DNA of 64,000 bases. It comes from Siphonodentalium dalli (Eukaryota > Mollusca > Scaphopoda > Gadilida > Siphonodentaliidae). The stretch covers positions 183,881,122 through 183,945,121 of the forward strand of contig CP136069.1 of the NCBI GenBank assembly GCA_032622095.1, read 5' to 3'. This document shows positions 11,477 through 21,765 of the stretch, piece after piece. How positions within the stretch are numbered: position 1 is the first letter of the stretch; the number at the start of each line of letters is the position of its first letter. Made by a program: the position numbers and the translations under genes. Under the pieces are notes generated by a model. It did no database searches and was not told the DNA's origin. It worked only from the letters and a program-made list of their open reading frames with translations.

Positions 11477-11835
11477 GCCTGGCTTACAAACCCATCCGAC
11501 AATTTTTTTCCAACATTTCATGAAAAAACAATCTTTTTATACTAGTATATTGATTCCAATTTAAGTTGACTAATATGTAAACCATGGGGTTAAAAATCAG
11601 TTAATGACATGTCAGTCTTAAGTTTTGATTTATCCTGTTTAAATAATTCAAACTTATTGTATGTTAAGAAATAATACCTCAGTTCATATATTTAATAATG
11701 AAGCCTATCATATTCAAACATCTTATGAAATTCATGTAAAGATCAACTATTAGTCCATCGCGCTGGTGAGAAATATACTTTAAATTTGTTTCCTCACCGT
11801 CTTCTTTTTTCCACCCAAATGTTTGTAAACCAGGC
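11477..11835. mobile_element. 359-bp MITE in DUF6589 intron 4
   Basis: Ends GCCTGGCTTACAAAC and GTTTGTAAACCAGGC with TA on each side (11475-11476, 11836-11837). Interior segments (TTTTTTTCCAACATTTCATG) match those of the MITE at 6345-6697, so both introns of the transposon were hit by one family. Confidence 0.68.
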
Positions 11836-14439
11836 TATATTTGTTTGGCTGGTCTTACCTCCTTAAAAAAATTATTGGAAAATTTTGAAGGTGCACAATA
11901 GTATTTAACACATTAGATTTATTACTGGTAGTGGGCTTCATATACTTCAACACTTTCAATGAAGGTTTGCATAGTCAGATATATATCTTGAAAGAGTGTC
12001 CACAAATACAAATGTTTAAGATATGAGAACTGTATACCCACATGAAGTGGACGCTCCAACTGCACTCCCTCCCTTTGAACAAGACCAAACTCCAAAATTA
12101 ATGAAATTCCATTTGAAAACCCTCCATTGGGTTGGAATTAATCCATTTGGTACTGCAAGCTTTTAATTGTTTCTATCCTGACACCCTTTAACCCCCCGAC
12201 TCGCAAAAATTTGTTGCCGTGTCCCTTTTCTGCCAAATCTCAAAAGATAACCGAAAATTATAGATAGCATTTACTGAATTTAGGCATCCTGTGTTGGCCA
12301 TTTCTGTGCATGTATAGTGTATTATCCACTGTATTAGCACACTGCATTTTGTTACATTCTACCTCGATGAGGCCATAACAATTAAATTGGTGTCAACAAT
12401 GATTTTTTATTTTGTGGGGGGGGGGGGGGGTATTTTTTGTTAAATTTAATTGTGCAACTTTACACTAAATGCTGTTTATGGCACCATCACCTTTTGTTCT
12501 CAACATAATATATGCCAACATTGAAAGAATTAGAGCCCTGAATTATTGCAAAATGCACTCATGTACTCTATACTCTATGAATAACCCAAACAACATGGTA
12601 ATAATGAAAATGAATTTATGACTAGCCATTTATTCATCTTCATTATAATTACTATGTTGTTTGCATTGTTCATGCAGTACATAAGTACTTTTGCAATAAT
12701 CCAGGGCTCAAATTCATTCATTTGTTTCATATATACTGTCGAGTATAAAAGGAGATGGTCCTATAAATGGCAGGATTTAGTTGATAGTACCCTTTAAAAC
12801 TACATGTTCAACATTGAAATAAAGCAAGTAGTTTGAAGAGTATATCTGTTGTGCCCTTTCCCAAAGTCTTAGTCAACGGAATCTTGGATACATATTTGAG
12901 CCTTCTAAGTCTGCTAATTTGTATAGCTTGTGTCAGGTGATCAAATATAACATAATTGAACATTGACTTTTGGGTGTGACAATGAACTTGCAGTCTTGCA
13001 AAGGACATATACATAACTGCTGACTAATATATGGAAAGCAACCTATTGCAGAAGCCCATCTTGATTACACTTTAAAAATACATAACTGACCCCATGGCAT
13101 TTATTAAAATATAATTTGATTCATTGACAAACTGCTTTGTGTAAATATTTAATTAAAAAAATTAATAATTCGTGATAAATCATATAAAAGAAAACATAAC
13201 ATTGATAACTAAAAATAAATGAGTAAATAAACAAAATTTCAAGAAAGGTAGCATGCATCAAAACACAACTGGAAACATAAATTAACATTAAAGGGAGACT
13301 ACCTAAATCTCCTACGGTACCCAACAGAAAATATCCAATAAAAGAGTAAATTAATTCAGAATGATAGTTAAATAAATTTTCATATACAAAGAACCATGTA
13401 TAGCAACCTGATAAATATAATGAAACTTGAGTAAAAGGCTGAAGCCATTCACTCATTTTCATTGTAATTACCATGTTCATAGAGCACTCATCTTTGACTT
13501 AGATTCATTTATTTATTGGACATTTTCTGTTGAATATAGTAGATGACCCCATAAATGGCTGTATTTAGGTACAGTCTCCCTTCAAAGTAAACAAAACATA
13601 CAAAAATGAGTAAATAAATTAAAATATAAATAAAGGTAACATGATTCAAGAAAAATAACATAAATAATAACATGCAAATTAAGAGAACAAATTTAGTAAT
13701 AAATAATCACGAACTTAATAAAATAGATAGTTTGCCTTTAAACATTTCCTAATTACTCCACTAGTAAATCTTAAAACGGGACAAGGGCTCATCAACTGAG
13801 TCAAAAACACTTTTAAAATGAAAATAAAAGTTGGGTCATGGGGGCGAGTGGGTACATGTACAAACATGGCCCAATATAAAAAAAAACAATTAAAATCAAT
13901 ATTGTATGTGTCTCAGAAATATTTTCTTTACTCCGGATCATGTAAGTTGAAAAGTTGAACTGAAGGTTGTATGTAAATTACGTTGTGGTATGATAATTGC
14001 ATGTGGCTGGTCTGTAAATTAGAGGGCCCCTAGAATTATGCTGCTTATCCCTACCAATATCCTAAATGCGACTGATACCGCAATATTATATGTAAACATA
14101 TTAATAAAAATATAGAAAATACCGATGCATTTCATTCATGATTTTCAAGAAAATTATCTGAAATTTGGTTGCTCAGTCAAAGTCGCATGTTCACTGCAGT
14201 TTATACGAAGAAAATTCACACTAGTCTGAGGAAGATGATGTGAAAAGCCATATGATTATCGTGAAAGTTAAACACATGAAATATATGTTATTCTGTCAAC
14301 GAACCCTAATTTTCTAGGTTGTAACCCGAACCAGACAATTAAATTCCATTGGCCATAGGAATTAATCAACATTCATTGGCTGTACATCTGTCACTATTGC
14401 CCAAGTACGCACTACACATTTTACTTTTCGACAATATAG
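11836..14439. other. DUF6589 intron 4, AT-rich filler
   Basis: No coding signal. It contains a G-run at about 12417-12430 and two copies of a dispersed repeat (about 12540-12800 and 13440-13600) sharing AAATTCATTCATTT, GAGTATAAAA and GTCCTATAAATGG with 59280-59450. Open frames such as 13121-13480 on the minus strand are low-complexity AT-rich shadows. Confidence 0.55.
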
Positions 14440-14665
14440 ATGCGCTGGTACAGCAATAAAGATCATGTTCCAGGGCATTCTCATATATGGAGTCTCCCTA
14501 TGGGGGACACCCATATATATGCAATGTTAACCCTTCCAAAGAGAATACATTGGCCTAACGATATTTACCTTGACCTTGTAAGCCAGTTCATTCTCTTATA
14601 TATGCGAGGCTCCCTATTGGAGACTTGCATGTATAAGAGAATGCACAGGCACATGACCTTTAATG
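14440..14665. repeat. palindromic TCTTATATATGCGAG repeat
   Basis: Contains GCATTCTCATATATGGAGTC..., then CATTCTCTTATATATGCGAG facing TGCATGTATAAGAGAATGC. The same foldback motif occurs at 16640-16765, 61540-61610 and 61790-61830, so it is a dispersed short palindrome. Confidence 0.6.
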
Positions 14666-14963
14666 CTGCACAATGCTGCTCCCATCATGTAAGTGTTAAT
14701 TGAAAATTGACCAAACCAACTTTGTGCTTTTATAATGGCTTTTTATGATGGCTTGTCTACCTAATTACATGCACAGGGGTGTGTTGTTAAAGCAAGTAAA
14801 ATATAAAACAGGTGCGCCACTTTGAAAAATACATCGAAAACAATACTTACGTGTGTATTGATTAGCAATGTATTTTTTAAAGGGGTGCGCTCGTTTTGAA
14901 CTGATATATTTATTAATTTATATTTTACTTGTTTTAATGACACGTCTGTGTGATTACATGTAC

Positions 14964-15513
14964 CTTTTGTGCAACATGGTCATCTAGAAGGACCACGGAA
15001 AGAACTCTCTGCAAACGAGTAAGTTCACGGTATCTGTAGTTCATCAGGATACCATAACACATTGATAACCTTGGTATTAGTCTAGCATGTACATCATCAC
15101 AAGTGTATTTTGTTGCCGGCATTGTCACAGCGAGAAATATCTGTAATAATGTTGGCTGTGTCTCTGCCAGTTCAATAAAAAGGTCATCAAATGAAAACTC
15201 TTTCAAAGAATCAAAATCTTTGCAATATAGGTATGAATTCTTATTTCTGATGCACTTTGAAGAGGCTTGCACATCTACTGTGAGAAGAATTTCATTGAGC
15301 ATTGCCTGCCTCAGTGCAGGAATAGAACATATCACATTGCCAATTGATGGTGCGTCATGACGCAGAATTACTTCTACCACTCTTGCACGATCGAAAGCTG
15401 ATATGTTCCCACTAAGTGTTCTCAAACTCAGCAATTCTTGGAGTCTTTTCACAGCTACAGATTCATCTGGTATCATTGTCGCATTGAGATTGTACCAGAA
15501 GCTGATATTCGGT
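14964..15513 (-). CDS. DUF6589 exon 4
   Basis: Intact 550-bp exon bounded by TTCAG and AAG|GTACAT. It reads PNISFWYNLNATMIPDESVA through to LLDDHVAQK. The helical segment CYGILMNYRYRELTRLQRVL is the usual N-terminal landmark of DUF6589 proteins. It joins exon 3 in phase 2 and exon 5 in phase 0. Confidence 0.8.
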
Positions 15514-15957
15514 CTGAACAAAATAATTGTGTGTCATTTCATTCAAAATGCTGATAATATGCTATGTGCTTCATTGAGATATATTGTCATGGGGTTCATA
15601 GTGAACTAAATTAATCCCGAAATGTTCCACTGAATATTCCTGGCGCAAAATTAACTACTCATGTGCCCCTTAACAAGAAGCACCGTGTATGACAAACAAC
15701 ATGAATTCTAAATATGCTAATTATGACTGCTTGTAGGGGGCATACTTTTTTATATCAATATCAAAACCTTGGTCGAAAATTGGAGTCATGACATGAGGCC
15801 ATCACAAACTTTAACACCTCTCCAAAATTAATGTTCTATTTCATACAGGGTATGCGCTGAACCAAAATATTACCAAATGTAATTATTTGTATGTTTGCCA
15901 AATGGGAATTATTTTTGCCATTATGGCAGTGCGAACCATTATTTCATATTAACTTAC

Positions 15958-16139
15958 ATTTCATCAATAATTGGAAGTGCAGGCTCTGTCTGACAGTTCT
16001 GATCAACTGATGCTGATGTTGTTTTTGTTAGTGTTTGTGTCGCTGCATTTATAGTTAGCTCCAGTTCTGTTTGAGTACTTGAATTTTTGCTCTGGAAAAA
16101 GTGCTTTCCTCTGCCGGTGGTGAACCTTGCATTGAGTAC
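15958..16139 (-). CDS. DUF6589 gene exon 3 (linker)
   Basis: Open exon between GATAG and AT|GTAAGT encoding a polar linker: RFTTGRGKHFFQSKNSSTQT, ELELTINAATQTL, NCQTEPALPIIDE. Three TQT/CQT-like motifs resemble dynein light chain (LC8) binding sites; that is a guess. Its frame does not follow from exon 2, so either a small exon is missing from my model or an indel has occurred. Confidence 0.6.
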
Positions 16140-16639
16140 CTATCACAAAGAAACCATTATGTTTAGTGGGCATAAGAGGCAATATATCATGACATATCTA
16201 CACAGATTTCAAAACAAGTTTTTCTAGCACTGGAAATCATATGTATATATATTTTTGAAGTCATGTGTGAACCAATCAGAAATTTAAAACTGTCTTCTGT
16301 GGTCTTCAGGGAAAACAAGAAGTTGCACCCCAGATGTTGACATACCACATGGTGCCAAATTAAAATATGGGCAGGGTACAAAACCAAATTTAACATAAAC
16401 AATGAAGGACAACTCTAAAATGGAAACAACCTAAATTGAGTACTCTTTTGAAAGTAATTATAATGTGTACATACATGTACCAAATTACATTCACATCTGA
16501 TAAGGCATGGCTAAAGAATTTACACAGCCAACAAAGTGAAGGTATAATTACTGATCCCAGATTACATATACTAGTATGTAAATTATTAACTCTTCCATGA
16601 AAAAATATTCCTGAAATTATTTAAAACCCTGTGTCAATG

Positions 16640-16765
16640 CATTCTGTTATATATGCCAGTAAGAGGATGCATTATGTATACCTTCACCTTATAAGGCAGT
16701 GAATTCAATTATACATGCATATGGGAGACTCGCATATATATATAAGAATGCACTGGCACAGGGTC
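16640..16765. repeat. palindromic TCTTATATATGCGAG repeat
   Basis: CATTCTGTTATATATGCCAG and GACTCGCATATATATATAAG followed by GAATGCACTGGCACAGGG. It is a diverged copy of the same foldback family, located in intron 2 of the DUF6589 gene. Confidence 0.5.
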
Positions 16766-16882
16766 TGCTCCACCACAGCTCCTGTCATGATAGGGTCAAG
16801 ACATATCCATACAGTACATTTCCGATAAAACTTATTTATTGATTTAAAGTAATATATGCGATAAAATTAACATGAATCATAC

Positions 16883-17036
16883 CTGTCCGCAGAGATCCAA
16901 ACTCTTTTTGTAGTTCATCTGCACAACCCTTCCAAAATTCTTCCACTCTACTATGTGGCACACCACCAGATTCTTCGATGAACTTCAACATAAACCGATT
17001 CTCTTCTTCTGTCCACTTTTTCCTTGTTGTCTCTCC
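16883..17036 (-). CDS. DUF6589 gene exon 2 (SANT/Myb-like)
   Basis: Exon between TTTTAG and ACAG|GTATGA. It encodes GETTRKKWTEEENRFMLKFI followed by EESGG...EEFWKGCADELQ. Spaced Trp residues and acidic first helix fit a SANT/Myb DNA-binding fold, which could give the transposase its affinity for the arm repeats. Confidence 0.72.
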
Positions 17037-17504
17037 CTAAAATGATATAGTCATGAATATTTTTTTCACTAGCATATTACTATCATATATGAATACTTGG
17101 TCGCCTGTTTGCTAAAATGTTCTTTTCTAGAAATTAAGACAGATACAACTGATACAATGTAATGATCAAGTAGACCTCACATTTAATTTTAAACAGTGAT
17201 TCTTGTGGTTAAATATGTATCAAATTTATAAGACAATGCAGTTATTAAAAACTTAATTCACATTAAATATAATTCAGTCTAAGATAGGTTTAACATCATA
17301 CATAGATGCACCATATATTTACATGTACAGATAGATGCTACTAATTCCCAGTGCAAGCCCTTTAGCTCTGGCTTAGTGATCAGTGTTAATTGAATGCATC
17401 ATTTGCGAACAATATGAAAGTCGATTTGCATCTAGCAACATGTACTAGTATGTTAAATGATCTATTTTTTTGTGACGAAATATGAAAATTTTTAAGCTAC
17501 TCAC

Positions 17505-17663
17505 CAAGATATTTCGTTTCTTTGACAGACGAGTAGGGGTGCATTTAGTTGGGGTTAGTAAATCACTTCTTCTCTTGCCGCTTGTACTACGAGTCCTTGA
17601 CTGATTTTCCTTATTTGCCTCAGATACCGGTACATGTATGAATGATGGTGTCCTGTCTGTCAT
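17505..17663 (-). CDS. DUF6589 gene exon 1
   Basis: Starts MTDRTPSFIHVPVSEANKEN and continues with a basic Ser/Arg-rich segment (SRTRSTSGKRRSD, TRLSKKRN), a plausible nuclear localisation signal. It ends AACATCTTG|GTGAGT in phase 0. A TTTATTTTTCAG acceptor precedes the ATG by seven bases, so this is not the first exon of the transcript. Confidence 0.7.
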
Positions 17664-18826
17664 TGTGAATCCTGAAAAATAAAATCAGACGTTAGTCACG
17701 TTGTTAGTCACGTTGTTAGTCAATTGTGGAAAGAGGCACACCGCTGGCTGCGGAAGTCACACAGAAATGCATAAAATCAGCGTTATTGATAATTTTAACC
17801 AGAAGGTCTCAAATTGGCATCGCAAAATTGTATTCGGGGTTACCTAGATCATGCCATGAACCTGTACTTTGGCTAATGCTACGGCATCAGCCAGAGTTGA
17901 GATCATGGCATGATCTAGGTGTTTCCGAGGAAAGTGCACCATTTAGAATGAAAAAAATGTAACGTACAATCACAAAATTGTGGAAAGATGCACACCGCTG
18001 GCTGGGAAGTCACACAGGAATGCATAAAATCAGCGTTATTGATAATTTTAACCAGAAGGTCTCAAATTGGCATCGCAAAATTGTATTCGGGGTTAGATCA
18101 TGCCATGAACCTGTACTTTGGCTAATGCTACGGCGTTAGCCAGAGTAGAGATCATGGCATGATCTAGGTGTTTCCGAGAAAAGTGCACCATTTAGAATGA
18201 AAAAAATGTAACATACAACCACAAAATTGTGGAAAGAGGCACACCGCGGCTGGCTGGGGAAGTCACATGTACAGGAATGCATAAAATCAGCGTTATTGAT
18301 AATTTTAACCAGAAGGTCTCAAATTGGCATCGAAAAATTGTATTCGGGGTTAGATCATGCCATGAACCTGTACTTTGGCTAATGCTACGGCGTTAGCCAG
18401 AGTAGAGAATCATGGCATGATCTAGGTGTTTCCGAGAAAAGTGCACCATTTAGAATGAAAAAAATGTAACGTACATGTACAATCAAAAAATTGTGGAAAG
18501 AGGCACACCGCTGGCTGGGGAAGTCACACGCGAAGGCATAAAATCAGCGTTATTGATAATTTTAACCAGAAGGTCTCAAATTGGCATCGCAAAATTGTAT
18601 TCGGGGTTACCTATAGATCATGCCATGAACCTGTACTTTGGCTAATGCTACGGCGTTAGCCAGAGTAGAGAATCATGGCATGATCTAGGTGTTTCCGAGA
18701 AAAGTGCACCATTTAGAATGAAAAAAATGTAACGTACATGTACAATCACAAAATTGTGGAAAGAGGCACACCGCTGGCTGGGGAAGTCACACGTACAGGA
18801 ATGCATAACATCAGCATTATTGATAA

Positions 18827-19954
18827 CTAGGGGGTTGCCCGTCAAAATGACGGGTACATAAATGTTCGTTACTTTCTGGGCATGGGCACATTATCATTTC
18901 TATATCAACAATGGATTGGTCAGGCTTTGTTTCAATCGGAGGCGCTTGGGAATACATTATTGAACTAAAACTGTATGCTGTACCCCACCTACCCCACATA
19001 TATGGATGCACATTTGGAACGCAAGACAATCAACATATTACTTTATTTACTTACGGAAACATACTCCATTTGGGAGCGTTTATATGTAACACATTCAACT
19101 TATTTACTTATTTTACTTTATTACTATTACAGTAACTGAAACAGAGCCTTTATTCAGCGACGGAGTGTCCTGCAGCCCCCCCCCCCCCCCCCCCCCCCTG
19201 TGAGCTTCGCGCACATGCATTATGATCTTGAACAGGCTCCCTTCGGGAGCTTTTATTCAGCAGCGTTTTGGGCCACAGGCCCTTGCACTGCGGCCCATTT
19301 TCGCACTTCACTCCAATTTTTATATTGTATAAAACATTATTTTATACATATCAATTTGCCGTCTTCCGTATATGTACTCCTTCGATACCACACCCAATGC
19401 ACAACTTTCATAACAAAGACACACTCCATTACGGTTTATATTCACACGGAAGTGGCATATTAAAAGACCATTTAGCACCCATTTCCAACGATGGTATAGA
19501 ACGTTCGAGTATCGACTCTACACCCCATGCACTTCCACGACAACAACAACATGCATTACTTATATTCACACTCAACCTGATTTGGCAATTAATTTATAGC
19601 GCCTATTTTCAACAACGCTTTTGGTATGGCACATGGACATTTCGTCAATACAATAGCAACGCAAGTTTGGGTTTGTGTATGACGTCACATGACGTCATTT
19701 CGATAAACGTCATAAGAAATAGTGTCTACTTGAGTGCAAATACTGCATTTGGGGACCACGTGAGATCTCAGAGTTTCTTTGACCAATCGGCGTGAAATTT
19801 GGTGAGTCACCTTCTACGACACGTTGTAGGTCGTGGTACAAATTTGGGCTACATTGCATGCGTGGTTCAAACGTTATAAGCGCGCCAAAAGCGTGACCGG
19901 GTTATACACACACACACAGATACACAGACAGACGACGGGTTTTATATATATAGA
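18827..19954 (-). mobile_element. non-autonomous Helitron (1128 bp)
   Basis: On the minus strand it starts TCTATATATATAAAACCCGT and ends CTAG, preceded by the hairpin CCCGTCATTTTGACGGG about 9 bases upstream. It sits exactly between A and T of GATAA|TTTTAACC, with no target duplication. Start TC, end CTRR, 3' hairpin and AT insertion are the full set of Helitron hallmarks. It carries a C-run at 19178-19198 and no convincing gene; the 175-codon plus-strand frame 19268-19795 lacks any motif. It has no Rep or helicase and would depend on an autonomous relative. Confidence 0.85.
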
Positions 19955-19960
19955 TTTTAA

Positions 19961-20456
19961 AGGCACTCGAGGCCTTAGTTGTCGAAAATATTCATATTTG
20001 TTCTAATCACCGTAAACAGAAAACACATTAAAACGCATACAGTTTCGTTCATATATACTATGACCATCACGTAAACAGCATGTTATCATAAAGACCTACT
20101 ATATTTTACCTAAGCAAGAGCCAGATTGTGTTACAGAAGACAGCACAGTGCTACTGGCTAATCACACACAAATGGCATAAACGCTCTTTATTAGTTCCAT
20201 ATAAGGAATTCACATACAAAGAACGCTCTTTATGTTTACCATCATAATATAAACAAACACCAGAAAAGTAACTTTTTATGCTTTTGTTTACATAACAATG
20301 GTCAAACATTTGACAATAACATACTGTTTATACGATATTTCTTATTTGTATACGGACAAAGTCTGTCTACATTTTGATGTTCTTTCTGTTTGTGGCGGTT
20401 TTTTGACGGGTGGAAATATTTTCACAGGATACCCACCGCCAAGGCCAACCGTACCT
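19961..20456. mobile_element. TTAA-type MITE, copy 2
   Basis: Flanked by TTAA at 19957-19960 and 20457-20460, with terminal AGG...CCT and subterminal GGCCTT/AAGGCC. It holds CTTTTGTTTACATAA and TTGACAATAACATACT, shared with copy 1, and a pair of AACGCTCTTTAT motifs at about 20178 and 20221. TTAA targets are used by piggyBac and Kolobok elements; which one mobilised it is unknown. Confidence 0.72.
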
Positions 20457-21145
20457 TTAACCAGAAGGTCTCAAATTGGCATCGCAAAATTGTATTCGGG
20501 GTTAGATCATGCCATGAACCTGTACTTTGGCTAATGATACGGCGTTAGCCAGAGTAGAGAATCATGGCATGATCTAGGTGTTTCCGAGAAAAGTGCACCA
20601 TTTAGAATGAACAAAATGTAACGTACATGTACAATCACAAAATTGTGGAAAGAGGCACACCGCTGGCTGGGGAAGTCACACGCGAAGGCATAAAATCAGC
20701 GTTATTGATAATTTTAACCAGAAGGTCTCAAATTGGCATCGCAAAATTGTATTCGGGGTTACCTAGATCATGCCATGAACCTGTACTTTGGCTAATGCTA
20801 CGGCGTTAGCCAGAGTAGAGAATCATGGCATGATCTAGGTGTTTCCGAAAAAAGTGCACCATTTAGAATGAACAAAATGTAACGTACATGTACAATCACA
20901 AAATTGTGGAAAGAGGCACACCGCTGGCTGGGGAAGTCACACGCGAAGGCATAAAATCAGCATTATTGATAATTTTAACCAAAAGGTCTCAAATTGGCAT
21001 CGCAAAATTGTATTCGGGGTTACCTAGATCATGCCATGAACCTGTACTTTGGCTAATGCTACGGCGTTAGTCAGAGTAGAGATCGTGGCATGATCTAGGT
21101 GTTTCCGAAAAAAGTGCCTCATTCAGAACGAAACAAAATTAACGT

Positions 21146-21756
21146 AGAATAGTCAAGTTGTGTAAAGTGGCACACCGTTGGGTGGGGAATTCACAAAGGA
21201 AGGCACTAAATCAGTGTCATGTATATTTTCGACTTGAAAGTGTCCAATGACCATTGCCAAATGGGGCCTGGGTGATGGAATGAAAAAAATCATATGTAAA
21301 ATCATGAAGATATGGAACCGCGCTACCCACGGGTGGGGAATTGACTCAGGAAGTCATAGGACAAGGGAAGTCTGGGTCTTCAGGTTAAAAGTTTGTCATT
21401 TCCATCGCTGAATGGGTCGTGGGGGCTAAACGTCGAAAACGCAGAATGCCATGTGCACCAATCAAGCGGCTGGTAAATCAAATTAAATCGTATTGGAAAC
21501 CAAAGAACCAATCCACGCGGTCATATTATATCATTAGTCGATGACTGCACCGAAGTTATTTGAAAACATTACTCAGTTTACTTACATTTGATGAAAAACG
21601 ACGAGAGAAGTTTCGCTTTTGAAGAAAAATGTCTGCCGGCGTGCAATCTCTTCCGGGTATGGATCACATGACCGGAGATCATGTGACCGGTCGAAATGGC
21701 GATTGTCCGAGGCCGTCCTTGATGAGAGTAGCGAGATTGGACGGATGTGGCGTCTA
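21146..21756. repeat. right terminal inverted repeat, unique block
   Basis: Reverse complement of 3305-3934, ending GGATGTGGCGTCTA at the right boundary. Differences from the left are few substitutions plus the 25-base indel. It includes the palindrome near 21655-21690. Confidence 0.88.
21586..21620 (-). promoter_or_regulatory. candidate leader exon and GTAAGT donor (right arm)
   Basis: Mirror of the left arm: AAAT|GTAAGTAAAC on the minus strand with GT at 21585-21584. It could pair with the acceptor just upstream of the DUF6589 ATG at 17663, giving an intron of about 3.9 kb today and about 2.3 kb before the nested insertions. The outer edge is nominal. Confidence 0.4.
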
Positions 21757-21765
21757 AACTCATAG
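21757..21765. repeat. right target-site duplication AACTCATAG
   Basis: Exact copy of 3296-3304, abutting GGCGTCTA. The string CTAAACTCATAG is shared on both sides because the element's last bases happen to match the flank, so a one- or two-base ambiguity in the duplication length remains. Confidence 0.88.

Larger units (their letters stand above)
9620..17663 (-). pseudogene. DUF6589 putative transposase gene, N-terminal SANT
   Basis: Five-exon gene, the likely transposase of the 18-kb element. Exons: 17663-17505, 17036-16883, 16139-15958, 15513-14964 and 11422-9620. Exon 2 encodes a SANT/Myb-like helix set (KWTEEENRFMLKFIEESGG...EEFWKGCADELQKEFG). The DUF6589 core spans exons 4-5 with landmarks YGILMNYRYRELTRLQ, VFDRLHPIGVSTSYT, FRIIGDNINYNI, NYTVLIGRV, HIGGDQLTRERFSGAKG, GTMNAERIKIGRQNVTDD and KYALEIHRL. 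Asp in GDN and GGDQ, plus a late Glu, would fit an RNase H-fold DDE enzyme; that is inference. Junctions 1-2, 3-4 and 4-5 keep phase; 2-3 does not. Exon 5 needs about six frameshifts, so the copy is dead. The acceptor lies 7 nt before ATG 17663. Confidence 0.8.
17721..21145. repeat. right subterminal array, seven units, interrupted
   Basis: Reverse-complement partner of the left array. Palindromes near 17880, 18127, 18388, 18652, 20538, 20801 and 21062. Units are 247-265 bp apart apart from the 1.63-kb gap at 18827-20456, which is filled by a Helitron and a MITE. Removing them restores the unit GATAA-TTTTAACCAGAAGG. Confidence 0.9.
3305..21756. mobile_element. 18.45-kb RecQ/DUF6589 DNA transposon
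   Basis: Complete but inactive giant cut-and-paste-type transposon. Visible evidence: matching termini TAGACGCC...GGCGTCTA, a 9-bp direct duplication, two long inverted arms (about 2.0 kb left, about 4.0 kb right including nested insertions), and two convergent genes filling the interior. One gene is a RecQ-like helicase, the other a DUF6589 protein with two conserved Asp motifs typical of an RNase H-like transposase. The pairing of a helicase with a transposase recalls the AcademH lineage of the Academ superfamily; that assignment comes from memory. Multiple frameshifts in both genes and four nested insertions show it is an old copy. The arms keep very high unit-to-unit identity (4007-4189 and 4268-4450 are identical in translation), so they have been homogenised or amplified after insertion. 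Confidence 0.85.

Noticed and set aside
13121-13480. A 119-codon hydrophobic ORF resembling a membrane protein
   Set aside because: Extremely AT-rich, Phe/Tyr/Ile-biased by composition, inside intron 4 of the DUF6589 gene, and partly made of a dispersed repeat.
19268-19795. A 175-codon plus-strand ORF
   Set aside because: It lies wholly inside the non-autonomous Helitron, has no recognisable domain, and the related fragment at 23400-23835 does not preserve its frame.
19860-19880. A tRNA-like B box (GTGGTTCAAACG)
   Set aside because: No matching A box at the right distance and no cloverleaf can be drawn; it lies in Helitron sequence.
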